From contig CM073590.1 of NCBI GenBank assembly GCA_037074705.1, positions 113,356,100 to 113,420,099 of the forward strand: a DNA stretch of 64,000 nt, written 5' to 3'. This DNA comes from Zhengitettix transpicula (lineage: Eukaryota > Arthropoda > Insecta > Orthoptera > Tetrigidae). Both the position numbers and the translations under genes were made by a program. The notes below the pieces were generated by a model. That model saw nothing but the letters and a program-made list of their open reading frames with translations, had not been told where the DNA came from and ran no database searches. Below, in pieces: positions 12,168 to 25,723 of the stretch. Every line of letters begins with the position of its first letter. The stretch's first letter is position 1.

Positions 12168-12430
12168 ATTTTCAATCAGACGTAAATTTTTTCATTTTAA
12201 ATTCTCAGATTGTTTAGAAGCAGATGGAATGTAAAATATTAAAAACTCTGTACTTGTTTTCAAGTGGCCTTATTGCGTTAAAGTGACTCAAAACATATTT
12301 TCATGTAAAAAAAACCTCATCACTGTTATTGATATTACATACATCTTTTAGACATTCCAACATTTTTTAAATTTATAGCAATCACCGTTTTATGCCTTCT
12401 CTAGACTTGTTTTCATTAACCAGTAAGTAT

Positions 12431-13377
12431 TGTAATAATTTTATAAAATAATAATGGATGGGCGCTTTTAAATGAACAACTATTAACTTTAAACAACAAA
12501 CAAAATTTATTATCAATTTTAAAACAAGTATAAAATACACAAAATATTTGGGATCTCAGGGTCTTGAACTGGGTTTGATAAATGGCAGAATTTATATAAT
12601 CAAAATTACATTTACCTTTTATGGAAATCAATGCGTCTGAACATAGACGAAATTTGTTGCGGAAGAAATAATACTAAAGATTGAATTTAAACCATTTTAA
12701 TTTTATCAAGAATTAACGATCTCATTTTATCGATAATTAAATAATTAAAGAACGATCTGACTTTTATCTTTTAAACACGGTTTACAAATGATTTTAAAGT
12801 TTTTCTCTACTTACGGCCGCCCAGGTCTCATTTTTAGTTTTTCGTGCACAATATTGGGGACATCACTGATTCTAAGTTCTCACAGACTCTAAATGTTCAC
12901 AGGCTCTAATTGGTGTAGTTTGTTAGTTGGTTTAACACAAATTGGTTGGTTCTCGATGCTTTACTGCAACCTGGATTTGTGGATCTCGTGACTTTAGTTG
13001 AAAATCGACTTCATTGGTTTGTCTGAATATTGCTTTACTTTTTAATATTTGAAAGCATGTTTGTGACTGGACCACATTCTTTCGACTGTAAAACTTTTCG
13101 TCTGGTCTATTCGCTGTCTGCTGCCCGACTGCACTGTTCAAATTTTCATGACTTGGAATTTTGGTCTTTTCTCCTTGCGGCTTACTGCCCGACTGCACAT
13201 TTCCTGACTGTTCGTTCGTCTCGCAAGTTTTTGAGCGCGCAGAACCTTCTCGACTCATCAACAATGTTTTCTTTGCCTTGCCGGTTTGTTGCGGCGTCCG
13301 CTCGATATCCACTAATAATGAGTCCTCTACAATTCAACTTTTCAATTAGAACAATGCCTTAATTACCAATTACTACA
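12431..13377 (-). mobile_element. Solo-LTR-like unit, copy 2 (TSD GTAT)
   Basis: On the minus strand the 947-bp unit begins TGTAGTAATTGG and ends AATTATTACA. GTAT flanks both sides (12427-12430, 13378-13381). The minus strand carries the family's 3' landmark 'atcaaacccagtt..agaccctgaga' near 12560. The 126-residue frame at 12932-13312 (minus) lies inside the unit and has no recognised domain; I regard it as non-coding. Confidence 0.7.
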
Positions 13378-13451
13378 GTATGGATAATCTCTTTTTATAT
13401 TTCGAGTAATAGGGGACTTTGAAATCACTTAAATACGAAGAAAAGAAAACT

Positions 13452-13690
13452 CTATAGAAACATACATCAGGTACGTCGAGCTCACGGTGCTTTCTCACTC
13501 CCTTCCGATGGCGGGCAGTGGGTTTTTCGGTTGGGACGCAGAATTCCAGTTTCCATGTCTCGACCAGTTTTTGACGCAGCTGGCGGACTGTTCCAATGGG
13601 AATAGCCGACAAAACTCCAAGTATTCCCAACGTGTGAGACCCTGGAGCATACACCTATACATACACTAGGGGTCTCGGCCTCGACATTTT
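13452..13690 (-). repeat. SINE-like repeat S, diverged partial copy (minus)
   Basis: The minus strand matches the central part of the 32506-33012 unit: 'gtc.gctattcc.attggaa.agtc.gccagctgc', '..ggtcga', 'cccgc.atcggaaggg' and 'gac.tacctgatg'. The translated strings look protein-like (SAIPIGTV.QL) only because the same repeat lies under them. The copy is truncated at its A-rich 3' end. Confidence 0.6.
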
Positions 13691-16600
13691 AAGGTCTTCT
13701 TCTTTGTAGTTTGATAAAGATAGAACAGATGTCAGAAATTTATATAGGGAATAGTAATTTAATATATTCTTAAAACTTTAGTAGTATGTTAGGATTATCT
13801 TATTAATAATAATCAATTAATGCCGCGTTAAATCTTTTATTATGAGTTTTATTGCCAGAGCAGAAAATGTCAAGACTGCATGAAACCCCACATTTTCGTG
13901 CCTGTGATTGTAATTAATTTGTATATCACAAGTTTAATTTCCTTAAAGACCAATAAATGTAAATACTCTCGTCTAACTTCAAAAGTCTTATTTTTCGTAT
14001 TTTCATTCTAATCAGATTATCATTGTCTGATTAAATCAAATGTTTGTTTATGTAACTATTATTAATAAAACATATATTAAGATCTTAAGTTTTAATAATA
14101 ATAGCGTTAAACTAGCTCCTTACAAACTATTTATTGAATATTTCCTTTAGACTTTTATCAAAGGCATCTGTGTTGAAGAATTAATAACGTTACTAGATCT
14201 TGTTGGTGTCGGATTGATATTGAAGGGAAAGAGGAATCCAATTACGACGCTCGCCATCGACGTTTCTAGCTTCGCTTCTAGTCATATATTGTCAAGTCTT
14301 CTCAGAAATCTGTTGTGGTCTACGGCATTCTAGAGATCAGATAACTCAAAATTGCTCTCTGCCCTCTAGTTTCCGTTCTTTCATTTCTGCCTGTCGCCCC
14401 GTCTCTTGCAGCATCGTTTCAAGGGCCCTGGTTTCCGTACAATGGCTCTGACTTCTTGACGGTCAAGTGGACGTTGAGATTTTCTGTTGTATTATAGAGG
14501 CATTCACCGTGCTGAAATTTCATACATTCTACGGTCTGGAAAAAATCTATACAGTGGCTCGAAAATGTTCTCTTGTTAAACGTTATTAGTATTACAAAAA
14601 AATTATAAAAAAACAGTCACAATATAGTTAGAAATGCTTGAATAAAAATATTTACTTTTTCAGTTAAGGTACGTGATTCCGCAACTGAAAATCATGAACT
14701 GAGAACTGCTAATGATTAATCTACACGAAAACTATTTATTAAATGAAATGCTAAGTGCGATGTTGTGTGTGAGTGAAACTACAGCCGAGTCAAATCAAAT
14801 ATTTTTTACGGCTAAATGAAACAAGAATGTCTGTTAGATGCACCGGTATGCTAATCAGATAAAGAAGTAGCTAATAAAAAGGCAATTGAATTGTTAAAGC
14901 ATAACAGCAAGAATTATGTTATAATTTTTAGAACTGCACACCGTTATGAATACAACTGCTATTGTCTCCTCAACGTTAATGAATGAAAATATTCATGAGG
15001 TTTATGAATATTCGGAGACGTTAGGTCGGTCTATCACCCTGTGAGGAAGATGTTTTGCTATGTGGCAAGTAACAGTGGCCCGTTGGAAACAATTGATCTA
15101 ATTTCCAATTTAAGAAACATTTTGAAACAACTTGAATTATATATGATGTTTGTTCAGACTCCAAACAGAAAATCTAGGGGGATGCAACATGAATATATAT
15201 TATTACATAAGTAAAGTAAAGTAAAAATAAATACGACAGGATCAAATACATGCTTGAACTTGAATACCAGTACTATACTTTACAAAAATCAATTTGAGTG
15301 AGCACCGGTCTAATAGTGTGGAATGGTTTCACCCACAGTCGTTTTAGTTGTGTTCTAAATCTGCTTAAATGTATTTTTCCTCAAACACCCACATCCCTGA
15401 GCAGTTTTATATTATATATACTTAGCTTCTGATAATTTTCTGTAAAATGTGTTGTATATTCAGAAAAATCAACAGTTTCAACTTCAAAGAGTCAATTCCA
15501 AATATTAAATTTATATAAATAATAACTGTGTAAGTTCACATTTATGCATTTTATTTTGCAACTTTTGATAAATAAACGTTTAAGACTGACGTATACCTTT
15601 CGTAACAAACCAAGTTTACCCGACTGCCAACCGCACAACCTACACAAATTAAAACCATCCACTTAGTGTAGATATTAATTAAGTATGCAACATGTTAGTT
15701 ATGACGTTTCAAACATACTTCGAATCACCTATCAGTAATATTTATCTAAAATCACGTCCGAAAATAAGGCTTCAATTACAGAAAATTATACTAATTATAC
15801 AGGGGCTTGTAGTAGACATTTACTCATATGAGGCACCCGCATCGGAGACGACTGCAAACACGAGGGTGAGGAATCGATATCATACTGGATCACTGGGAAC
15901 GCAAATGCGGCCTTAAATGATAAGAACTTATTTAAATAAGTGAAAATGTAGTATGCTTTATTCATCGGTCAGTAGATTAGTTAAATTTTATTCTCAATCT
16001 GGTACTCCTCTTAACCAGATTTTCTATAACTAAATAAAATGATAAGGTGATTTAATTACTCCATTCTAATCATGCGTATAACATTGTCTTTTAATTTGTT
16101 AAAATCCGTATTTGTAAAAAAGTATCTACTATATTTAACATACAAGCAGAAATACGAAATAATGTCAATATGAGTGCCAAAGAAACGCGAGATCTGTACT
16201 TTGAAGGCCAAACGTGCCATGGAGGTAAAGCGGGGACAAAACTGCCTTTAGAGCGATAGCATTGCAGGTTCGGTTTGCACCGAAATTTTACGATACTGGC
16301 CGATTGGCTTTTCTATTAATATGTTGTACTAGGGGCTTAGCCGTCCTTAAAAAAATAATAAAAATATTGTGCAAGGTTTTTAACATCAGTGTAGGCTCTT
16401 CGCTTTTGAGTTCGTCACCTGGTTTGAACGGCGCGGCGTGTCATTCATGTCTCTATTGCAATTTTGAGTCTCCTGACTAAAGTAAGTGTGATTGCAGACA
16501 CGTTGAATTTTTTTTATTTTATCACTTAATTTCAATTACTTTGGCTACATTTTTTCTTTAACTCAGTTCGTAAAAACTCATTGTTACAGTAACAATTATT

Positions 16601-17116
16601 TCTCTTTCAACACTTTCTGTTACTTCTGGGTTCTATATTTTGTGGCTATATTCTCAATTTCACGACATTGTTACTAATAACGTGCCCCGTAAAAATAATT
16701 GTAATATTCGCAGACTTGAATTTATGTTTTAACTCTTTTAAATACTGGATAATAACTTAACATTTCCTTAAAGATATTTAAAGTTACAGAGAAAACTCGT
16801 TCGACCGTTTTTCTGTAAAGCGAACGGAATCCTTATCGTAGCAGTTAAAATAAGGTTTCGGAATGTCCGTAAATTAGTCCGAAGATATTAGAGAATGAAA
16901 GCTTTCACGGTGAATCTGTTGAATATTGTGTTCTCGGATTTTATCTTGTGTGTAGCACAACGTTTCCATGACTTCCCATGAATAGCTCCGCCATAGTCTG
17001 AAGATGTCGAATAGCATAAAAATCACTAATTTAGCCAATAAAGTCGGAGTAATGTAAATTTAATAAAATTAAATTCCAGAATTAGTCCTCATGAAAATAC
17101 AAAAAAGGAGTACAAC
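13691..17116. other. AT-rich noncoding stretch
   Basis: No supported gene. A patch at about 14170-14560 has higher GC and no long frame; it may be an old repeat. A + strand frame at 15692-15916 is not recognisable. Confidence 0.4.
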
Positions 17117-17147
17117 GTTTCGACCCATCTATTGGACCACATCCGCG
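17117..17147 (-). ncRNA. Degenerate hammerhead-like motif (minus)
   Basis: The minus strand reads GGATG, then TGGTCC, a loop, GGGTC and GAAACGTTG. It resembles the motifs at 3273 and 10347 but has a broken CUGA and an imperfect stem II. Probably a relic. Confidence 0.25.
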
Positions 17148-19445
17148 AAACCCTTACAGATAGGACCTGCAGGTGGGAGCGAAAAAAACAAAGCTGCTAG
17201 GATGGGATACACTACAGCCAATAAGAGAAAGAGCTAGACTACACGTTTATTTAATGCCTTCGCAGGTCATAAAACATGGCAACGAATTCGGAATAGAGTT
17301 AAAGAACCAACACGGTACGCAAGGAATGATCACTTGTTCAAATTAAATGCCAGGCAGTAAAAAAAAAATATGTTGGAATAATAGTGTAGCGCGATAGTTT
17401 TATAATTGGTATATATATTTTATTTTAATGTAATTAGATATTTGCAAGGGTTGAGAGCTTGGCAAGTTGGAATTTGATCAGGCGCCGCCGTGGCGAATAG
17501 ATAATCCCTTCGGTCTGGACTTAGGCACGTAAGTTGTTGACCCCTCGGATGTTACCTGGACTGTCGCACAGTGGGAAACGTTTCTCCAAAAAATTGAATT
17601 TTCTCCCAGAAATTGAATTAACACGTGACTGCCTGAACCAATCACATTTCTTGGTTCAGGAAAGATGATCGAGACCATCGATATTTTACATCCAGCGAAG
17701 GGGTTGTAAAGAAAGTATAGATGAGTCTCTTCGACAAACCGTCACCAGGGACGGACGTACAGCCCCAAACGTGCATCATCCAGAGGACTCGGAGAGAACG
17801 AGGGTGCCACATGATAACGGCCAGAGATCAACACGAGGTAACTGCCAAGTGTCTCAATCCTTGACGCGCCTGGGGGAATTACCGTAAACAATGGTTTAAC
17901 TTGGGATTAACGGATCAGATTGTTTTACCCGGCTAAATGATCACTCATAATTTGTATTTTAATTTTAATTGTCCATGTTCAGTTAAATTATTTTATAAAT
18001 TCTGGAAACTATCCCTATATTTTATCATTTAATAAACCTACAACTACAATAGTCATTCCTAAATAAGACAATAAATAACTGGAACAATTTCCTGCAAGAG
18101 TTTTTGGAGAAAGTCCTCTAACGGAAAGAAAATTTAGATTTAGTCTGAAGTCTGTTGTGAATATAAGTTACTTTAGTGAACTGTATTGCAGTTAAGTGTT
18201 AGTGATTCGTTAATCAAACAGATTCAAATAAAATAAAGTGAAATTGCAACATAGTTTCTTTTCCTTAAATAGTTAAAAAATTAGTTTATCTTTTATCAGA
18301 TTTCCAATGTTCTCCTTTTCAGGTCAAACCTATATTCATTCTAATATATATATATATATATATATATAATATTTTTCATAATTTATCATGAATTCATATA
18401 ATTCTATATACATTTATATTTATAATTGAAATAATGTCCCTACATAAACTTTATTTATATAAAATAATTATATTTATTTATTGTAAGTTCAATTTTTGAG
18501 ATGTCTGTTGTTGTAACTTCATTTATTGTAATTTCATGTATCTGCCACCGGGAAAACTGCCTATTCTAGATTAAATAAATACATACATATTAATAAAAAA
18601 ACTAGATCTAAATTAAATCTATGGAATACAACAAAAACACTTAATGATCTTGCTGCAGTCAAATTTTATTTATTCAACGAGGTTTCTCAAAGTTTTTAAA
18701 ATACCTACTTCCTTATTTAATAGTTCATTTTAGTATATAATGCTTCTAACTGACTACACTTCAGAAGAGTACAATAATTTCCTTCAATGTGTACACTCTG
18801 TAAAGGTCTCTCTTCAAAGTAAATTCGTACGAATTAGATTAATTAAGGTATGGTTTGAAAGATAGAGAAACGATCAAAACAATTATTCCTCCACAAAAAT
18901 AATGAAAGTCAGCAATAATCAAATTTCTTGTCCTATTTAAGACAGTAAAAACGAAGAAAAATACTGAAAGATTCATATTCTGGATAAAACGGTTATGTTT
19001 CTTTTAATGTACATAAATTATTTACCAAAATATGAATATTGTTTTCAGAAAACAATAGCATAATTAGAAGAAGACCTTTCACTGCAATGGTTATCGGATA
19101 ATGGCTATCGATGAATTGTGATAAAATACATACAAATCATGCAATAATGTCTCATAAAAATTAAATTAGTTCAAAATTCTTAGGTTTGAGTGGCAATGAT
19201 AAAATTCTACTCTTGGAAACTATTTGAACTCATTTACGCTTGTTGTTCCAATAATGTCAAACTGATGTTTGATGTGAACACAAGAAAAATAATTTACATT
19301 GCATACTTCTACTATCTATTGACAATTTCCCTTAAAGAAGGTTAATTTTCATTCTTCAACAAAGGGCTAATAGATGTGTTTCCAAAGTTTCTCCAATAAC
19401 AAAAAGTTAGTTTGATTAAATATGTTGTTGATTGAAATTTACTAT
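17148..19445. other. AT-rich noncoding with an (AT)n run
   Basis: No supported gene. The GC-richer patch at 17475-17900 contains 'gtggcgaatagataa', faintly like a tRNA A-box region, but no B box follows at the right place. An (AT)n microsatellite lies at about 18342-18369. Confidence 0.4.
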
Positions 19446-19498
19446 AAACTGAAGAGTTCCTAATCCACGAACGAAACGTATTTTAATAAAATAATCAT
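19446..19498 (+). ncRNA. Hammerhead-ribozyme-like core, best match in window
   Basis: CTGAAGA (19449-19455; a valid CUGANGA core) is followed directly by stem II, GTTC (19456-19459) pairing with GAAC (19469-19472) over a 9-base loop. GAAAC (19473-19477) follows directly. All core elements touch as in the known fold. An AT inverted repeat, TATTTTA / TAAAATA, follows and could serve as stem III, with a possible AUC cleavage triplet after it. A convincing stem I is not seen in this AT-rich DNA, so activity is open. No protein-coding element is adjacent. Confidence 0.45.
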
Positions 19499-22400
19499 TT
19501 TCAAAAATTAATGTTTTCTTATTAATAGACTAATAATTTCATTAATTTTATTTGGGACTGAATGGCCATCAAATTTTATTATTGATTGTATTAAATGTCA
19601 GATAATTGTTAAAATTTATATTAATTTTTATCGTGACATGTACGAACGAGTTTAATTGATGTTTTCTTTAGAAAAGTCTTCAGTGAATTGGCCAATGAGT
19701 GAATAGTTTTTTCCTAACTACATATTACACGGATGTTTATTGTTGTAAGGTATACAAGGTTCCTCGACCTGAACATTTTGTTGTACATGATTGCGTTTTA
19801 CTTCCAACAGTTTTAAGAGCTTTTAATTATTTTACATTACTATAAAGCTTTCCGTTGAAAATTTCAATGGTGAAGCTTACAGATTGAAATATTCGCCATA
19901 TTATAGATGCACAGGTTTAAGAATATAGTATTAGTAAGGCCGATGATGGTGCAGAGTTTCTTAAGAAAATTAGTGAGTTGTAAGGAAAATATTGACATGA
20001 GAGCAATATTCTCTATAATCGAGATATCGTGAGCAGTGAAGCATATCCCAATACGACCGAGATCAGCAAAGCGCAACGCAAGCACATAACGTCTCGCTAC
20101 GAACATCTAGTAACAAAATATTATGATCACGTTATGTTCATTGAATAAGTTAACTGTCTACGTATAAAGTTCAAGAATATTCCAACCGGAACTTACTATT
20201 TCTCCAGGCTTCGGCGTTCGATGTCGCCACGGGGCTAAACTACGGTATTTCATCAAAGAAAACTAACGTAAACACATAGGTCGCGAGATATAGCAGGACG
20301 TGTCAGGATAAGATGCGCAGTAGCCCTCTGCCCTGAGGTTGTAGTGGCTTCAGTTAAATACGAGCCTTTGTTACGGCAACTTGGTACTGTAAAAAGTATC
20401 ATGAAAATATATTGTGTTAATTTCAGGATATGTTGTACACCAAAATAATCAACCATAAAAGTTAAGGGATGTTAAGTACATGGTGTGTCAAAAACCCTTG
20501 CCGTTCTCTGTATATAATTAATATTTTTAAGAATGGCAGTGGCTTCTCCTCAAAGAGAAGTTCGGAACTGACAACAATGCTCCCCTCCACCTTCACCCTT
20601 CTTCTACTGTGCAATTGACACTACTTGCTATGTCTCACGGTTACTACGGCTGAGTAAATAATGTGAATAAGTATCACTTTCTCTATACTCCAGCAATTCT
20701 CAACAAAATTATTTTATATATTACTAATGTACGTTTTTCTGGCATCAGTTTCACAAGTAGCTCAGTTGACAGAATAACAGAACCTTTAACGTTTCCAACA
20801 AAGAAAGTAAAGAAACACATCTGTAATTATGTATAAATGCATGGAAGGAGTACTACACTAATATACGCTAAATCTCGGAAAATATTCCCGAGTTTCAACG
20901 AAGCACTACACATGCAAACCTCTCTGTGTTAGTTTAGTCAGCTGCTTTTATAATAAATGGAGAGAAGTATAAACTTCTTCAGTTACATAGTAATTTTTTG
21001 TTCGCAATTTTTTTTGAAATTACATCGTAAAAGTGAACTTTACTAAAAATACGCAAGAAAAGCACGCTTATTAATAGAACACAAGCTGATACCTACGTTT
21101 TGTTGTGTGCAATTAACCAAAAGTCATGTTTGCGGACTTCGAGGGCAACAGCTTAAGTATTTAATTGTGAAAAATGATACTTGGGAATTAAGGAAGCTAT
21201 AAATATTATGACGGAAGCACATCTCTGTGGGTGAAGCCAACACGAGAATGAACGAACTGTAATTAACATTAGCAATTACCTGCCACGTCAAATATGTACG
21301 GCAGCCGAAAAAACAAATTTGTTTTAGTTTCAGCGGAATGAATTTCATGACGCTGGGCAAGAAAAATCGTTATGTGCTAGTTTTGTTAGCTGCTTTTATA
21401 TTAAATGGATAGAACTGCTTGAGTTATAAAATTTTGTGTAAAGATATATTCATTTTATTTAAAAAATTCACAAGCGTTTTAAGCCAGTTTACGGATACAA
21501 GCCGATGTAACACAATAAAAGTTAGTCTCATTTATTGAACTGTTGAAATTTTTATTTCCGTAGTGAATATTTGAAAGTTCAAGTTTTGAATAACTTCTGT
21601 AAAATTTCGCTTCACATTAACAAACTAAAAGAATTAGTTCGTGTAACAATGACATGTTACCATGAATAGCTATAGTGAAGCAATTTCCATAAGTATATTA
21701 TGTTATATTTTTAGTAATCAATAATATATTAAAATTTATAAAAACTGATGAAAACATAAAAAAAATTTGGAGTATGGTACCAGTGTTGAACAAATTATTA
21801 CTTTATTGTTATTTTTGCATAAAGGAAATCAATACTTACGTCCCATTGAGGTCATGGTGATCTTTTGCACAGCTATCAAGATGCTTACTGCAATTATTAG
21901 CATTAGGTTCATATTTCATCTGAGCTTCTGCGAAATCTCTAATTTCTGAAAACTAAATATTTTCTTGAGAAATCTAAGTGTTATGAGTAAAACTATTTTA
22001 TAAATTTGAAAAATTTATGATGGCTTATGATTATGGCCTCAAAAAATTATAAAGAGTTTCTGTTAGAAAGTACGCAGAGAAATAATGTATCAAAACAAGT
22101 AATTCACCTAAAATTGAAGAAAATACCATTTCAAATAGAAAAATAAATACATAAATGGTAAGACTGAAAATATCGTACATCAATTAATATTCCTCAAACT
22201 TATATTAAACTAAATTTTAAGGTGGTAACATTATTTCATCCACAAGAAGTGAATGTGAGTATGTATCTCGTGATTTGAGTAAGATATTACCTACCTATTG
22301 TATACAATGCTATTATCACACATTATCTGTGATAAATCAGTTTCGATTACATAAAACCAACAAGAAAGTTTCCCTCGATATCATTTGAAACAAGAAGTTT

Positions 22401-22918
22401 TTTCTGCACCTTTAGGCAGACCACACAGGACAATTAGCGACAAATACGTCTGCAAACTTCTTATTTTCTGTATTTGTGGATGGAAGTGACGAACGCTCCA
22501 ATTTCCCTCAGTTCGTGTCCTCAGGGTTATTTGGCCATTTATTGGAGACTAAGGAAATTAACAGACCCACATTTGCCGCGATATTGTTTTGGGAACAAGG
22601 AAAAACCGAAATGAGTATAACCAGAAGATTAGTCGAACCTCAATTCCCTACATTATAAATTTCCAGACTTGAAAAATAATTTTATAATATATGCAAAATA
22701 TCTTGATTTCATAACATTAATTTATAATACAACGTACAATAATTTATATTTCTATGAATAGCTTGGGTTTATCGTGATTCCATTTCTTTGTTTAATGGAC
22801 GTAAATGTGTATAATTACATATTAAATTAATACATTGAAATAATCATAAAACGAACCTTATTATTACCATTTAAAATAATCAATTTAATAAAAAATATCA
22901 ATGGCAACTTCGATTCGG
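19499..22918. other. AT-rich noncoding stretch
   Basis: No supported gene. Two similar blocks of about 40 bases (near 20939 and 21387, 'agctgcttttata.taaatgga.agaa') lie some 450 bp apart and may mark an old local duplication. Confidence 0.4.
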
Positions 22919-22966
22919 ACACACACACACGTGTGTGTGTGCGTGTGTGTGCGTGTGTGTGTGTGT
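22919..22966. repeat. (AC)n(GT)n palindromic microsatellite
   Basis: An AC run switches to a GT run at 22930/22931, forming a perfect inverted repeat able to make a hairpin or cruciform. The GT run is interrupted by GC steps. Confidence 0.9.
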
Positions 22967-25500
22967 AATTCGTTGTTAACTCTTACAAACTGGATCTCAG
23001 CGTTGAGGGGCGAGCGTTGTCATGCAAGACTGATTATGGATGTTTCTAGGTAAATGTCCTAATCAACCGCATCATCTCCAAGGCTTAATAATGATGCTCC
23101 CGGTGAAATTTATACCCCAATCGTTGCGAGAGTAATATAGAGGGTTTAGTAATAAAATATCAAAATGGTTGAAATTAATGGTTACTTTATGTTTACTCTA
23201 TGTTGCAAAATAAATATGTTACGTGAATTCTCGGAGTTTATTCCTTCCATCAACTTATGCCTCTCAAAAACCACCTACTTTATAACTTAAAAATTCGATC
23301 TCCACTTTCAGCATATAAAACATATTTGTCCATCTTTCGATTTTTTTTCTCACTTTTATCATTCCTCACTTTTTCTCTCCTGTCCTCCACTATCGGTACA
23401 CGCTCTTATATATAACGTTACTGTATCAATTCTTGATGCGTTATTTTCGGTGATCCAATCTCCCTAACTACATATGAACCAACATTTATCATTTTATAAT
23501 CTCAAAAATTATTTTCGCGCCATCTGCAGCTCGCCTCCTCTTTTGTCAGTCAGCCTACTGCAAATTAATCTGTGACATATAATGTCCTTGCCGCCGAATG
23601 ACAACTGTATTATACCCTTGTGCCTTCCGAAATACTTCCCTGGTCCTCTAGATAAAATATTTTCAAAAAACCTCCCAACCCTATTAATTTAACGCTATGC
23701 TGTGTTTATCACGCTCTCATAGTAATATGATATTTTCTATGGTGCGTAAATACGTAACTCCGTATACAACATTACAATTTTTAAAATTAATGATACAACA
23801 TTCGAAAGAATATTTATATTATGAGATAAAATGCTGTCTATAATTTTTGGTAACATACTCGTAAACGTTATATAATTAAGTGATTAAATAGTAAGTAGAA
23901 GAATTTATTCCTTACAATATAAATTGATGATCCCATAATTTTGGAAACGTTATATTTCTGTAGGGGAATATGTTCTCATTTCCCAATAAAAAGTTTATAA
24001 TGTTCTCTAAATAATCGTGCCTTCATTCAAAACAATTACTTATTAACAACAGGAATTAACGTTGCTAATGGGATATCCGCGTAATTGATTTCTTTCCAAA
24101 ACATTACGTGGAGAATAATTTAGATTTTCACTTAAATAATGCATCAGTCATGGTAGTCAAATATTTGAATAAAATAATGTAACTAAAAGCCACGGAAATC
24201 AAAAGTTTATTTTTATTAATTACGTAGGCCTGCGTTGAGAAATATTTATAAATTCATACTAAAGCAACTAATCATTTGAAATATTAGTGAGTGGGTATTA
24301 ACTTTTATAGATAAAAAAATTTACGCTTGATTTTGTAATTCAAAAAACAAACAATGCAGCTATATTTAATTCTCACTATACTTTTATTCCAATTTAACTT
24401 AATAAATAAAAAACATCTCCATAATTTTTAGATGAAAATTTTCATAATGAATATTGAAGAGTTAAATGAAACGCCACGAAAGTATTTTAATAATATCATG
24501 ATCATGACCCACAGAATAAAAGCTTTTCTTTTCAAACTCCGCTTGTATTTCCTGTTGTAAGCAAATAGTACATACTACACAATTTATTATTAAATTGAGG
24601 AGAAAAATGTTGTGAATTTTAATATGTTCGTTAATAAATTACATGTGCCAATTTTTTGTTAAGATTGAAATATATGAATTACCTAATTTTCGTTTCTTTC
24701 TTTCCAGCTAAGAAAGTTTGAAATGTCATTAAAATTTGAAAAAAATTGTAATCACTTACGAGTTAATTATTTCTAAGATAATCTTCCCTTATCACATAAA
24801 ATCATAGATTATGCAATGACACAATATATGCTGCATACCAGATATTATTGGAACTCGTTTCATAACCTATATGTATAATTGTAATTTCCCTTCAAAGAGA
24901 ACAAAAAATTATTTATATCAAAGATCATCCAAATCCAACCCGACGGAACGTTTTTAAACATCTTTTCTAAGTACACAATTTTTTTTTCTCGTGGAAATTT
25001 TATTTTCATTTTTAAACATTATCTATTACGTAAATATTTTGCAGTTAGGGAGATCATGAAGTAATTACATAAAATATAAATCAAAACCAGTTTAGACGAA
25101 CAGAGGTTTATCACAAAATCAATTAATATTGAATATATTACGCTATGTGTTATACGAACGAAGGCATTAGAAGCCAAGCCTTGTGCATAATTCATAGTAT
25201 AAGGAGATTATGTAAAATTATTATATTAACGATCTCCCATTTCGGACGATATTGGAATATCAGCTGCTGAACTACGTCTCAGATTGGTAAAATTCATTTT
25301 GGAAAACACAAACTACAACAAGTTTTATTTATTGAATAACCAATCATCAGTTTCTTGGAAGAATTAAATGAAATAACATTAAAGCGTCGCATGATGCGAA
25401 CGATGTGGAGCGATCTAAGCCATTTAAATAATTTTCCGCAATCTTTTAACCACTTATTCAAAGACCTTTCTTGACTGCATGTATATAACTTGAAAATATA
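22967..25500. other. AT-rich noncoding stretch
   Basis: No supported gene. Apart from the CTCF-like site at 23517, I see nothing definite here. Confidence 0.45.
23517..23530 (-). promoter_or_regulatory. CTCF-like core motif
   Basis: The minus strand reads GCTGCAGATGGCGC. By eye 12 of 14 positions agree with the conserved animal CTCF consensus CCASYAGRKGGCRS, including the full AGRKGGCRS core. It sits in a small GC-richer island. It could be an insulator site inside the long intron, but a single match can arise by chance. Confidence 0.25.
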
Positions 25501-25664
25501 TATATCTATATCTATCTATCAATATATATATATATATATATATATATTGTGTGTAGCATATTAATTATTACATACAAATTAATTAATGTATAATTATAAT
25601 ATATAATTAATATATATATATACCCTAAGAATGGTAAATTATTCGTTTTTCTGTAATACAATAC

Positions 25665-25720
<56 letters not shown>
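25501..25720. repeat. (AT)n tracts flanking an LTR insertion
   Basis: Two long AT/TA runs (about 25520-25547 and 25673-25720) surround a short unique piece. That piece holds 'gtgtgtagcatattaattatt' (25548-) and 'cctaagaatggtaaattattcgtt' (from about 25623). The first recurs inverted at 26775-26850, the second directly at about 29160. Confidence 0.75.

Positions 25721-25723
<3 letters not shown>

Noticed and set aside
12932..13312. 126-residue minus frame and the opposed + frames at 13030 and 13161
   Set aside because: All lie within an LTR-like unit shared with other copies that do not keep these frames.
17478..17678. Possible tRNA-like region near 17480
   Set aside because: Some A-box similarity, but no B box or acceptor stem at the right distance.
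20939..21430. Pair of ~40-bp similar blocks as a target duplication of a 450-bp element
   Set aside because: Too long and too diverged for a target duplication, and the interval has no element features; at most a local duplication.
23930..23955. TTGATGATCC...GGAAACGTT as another hammerhead motif
   Set aside because: Stem II would overlap the GAAAC element and the first core base is wrong; below the level of the listed relics.
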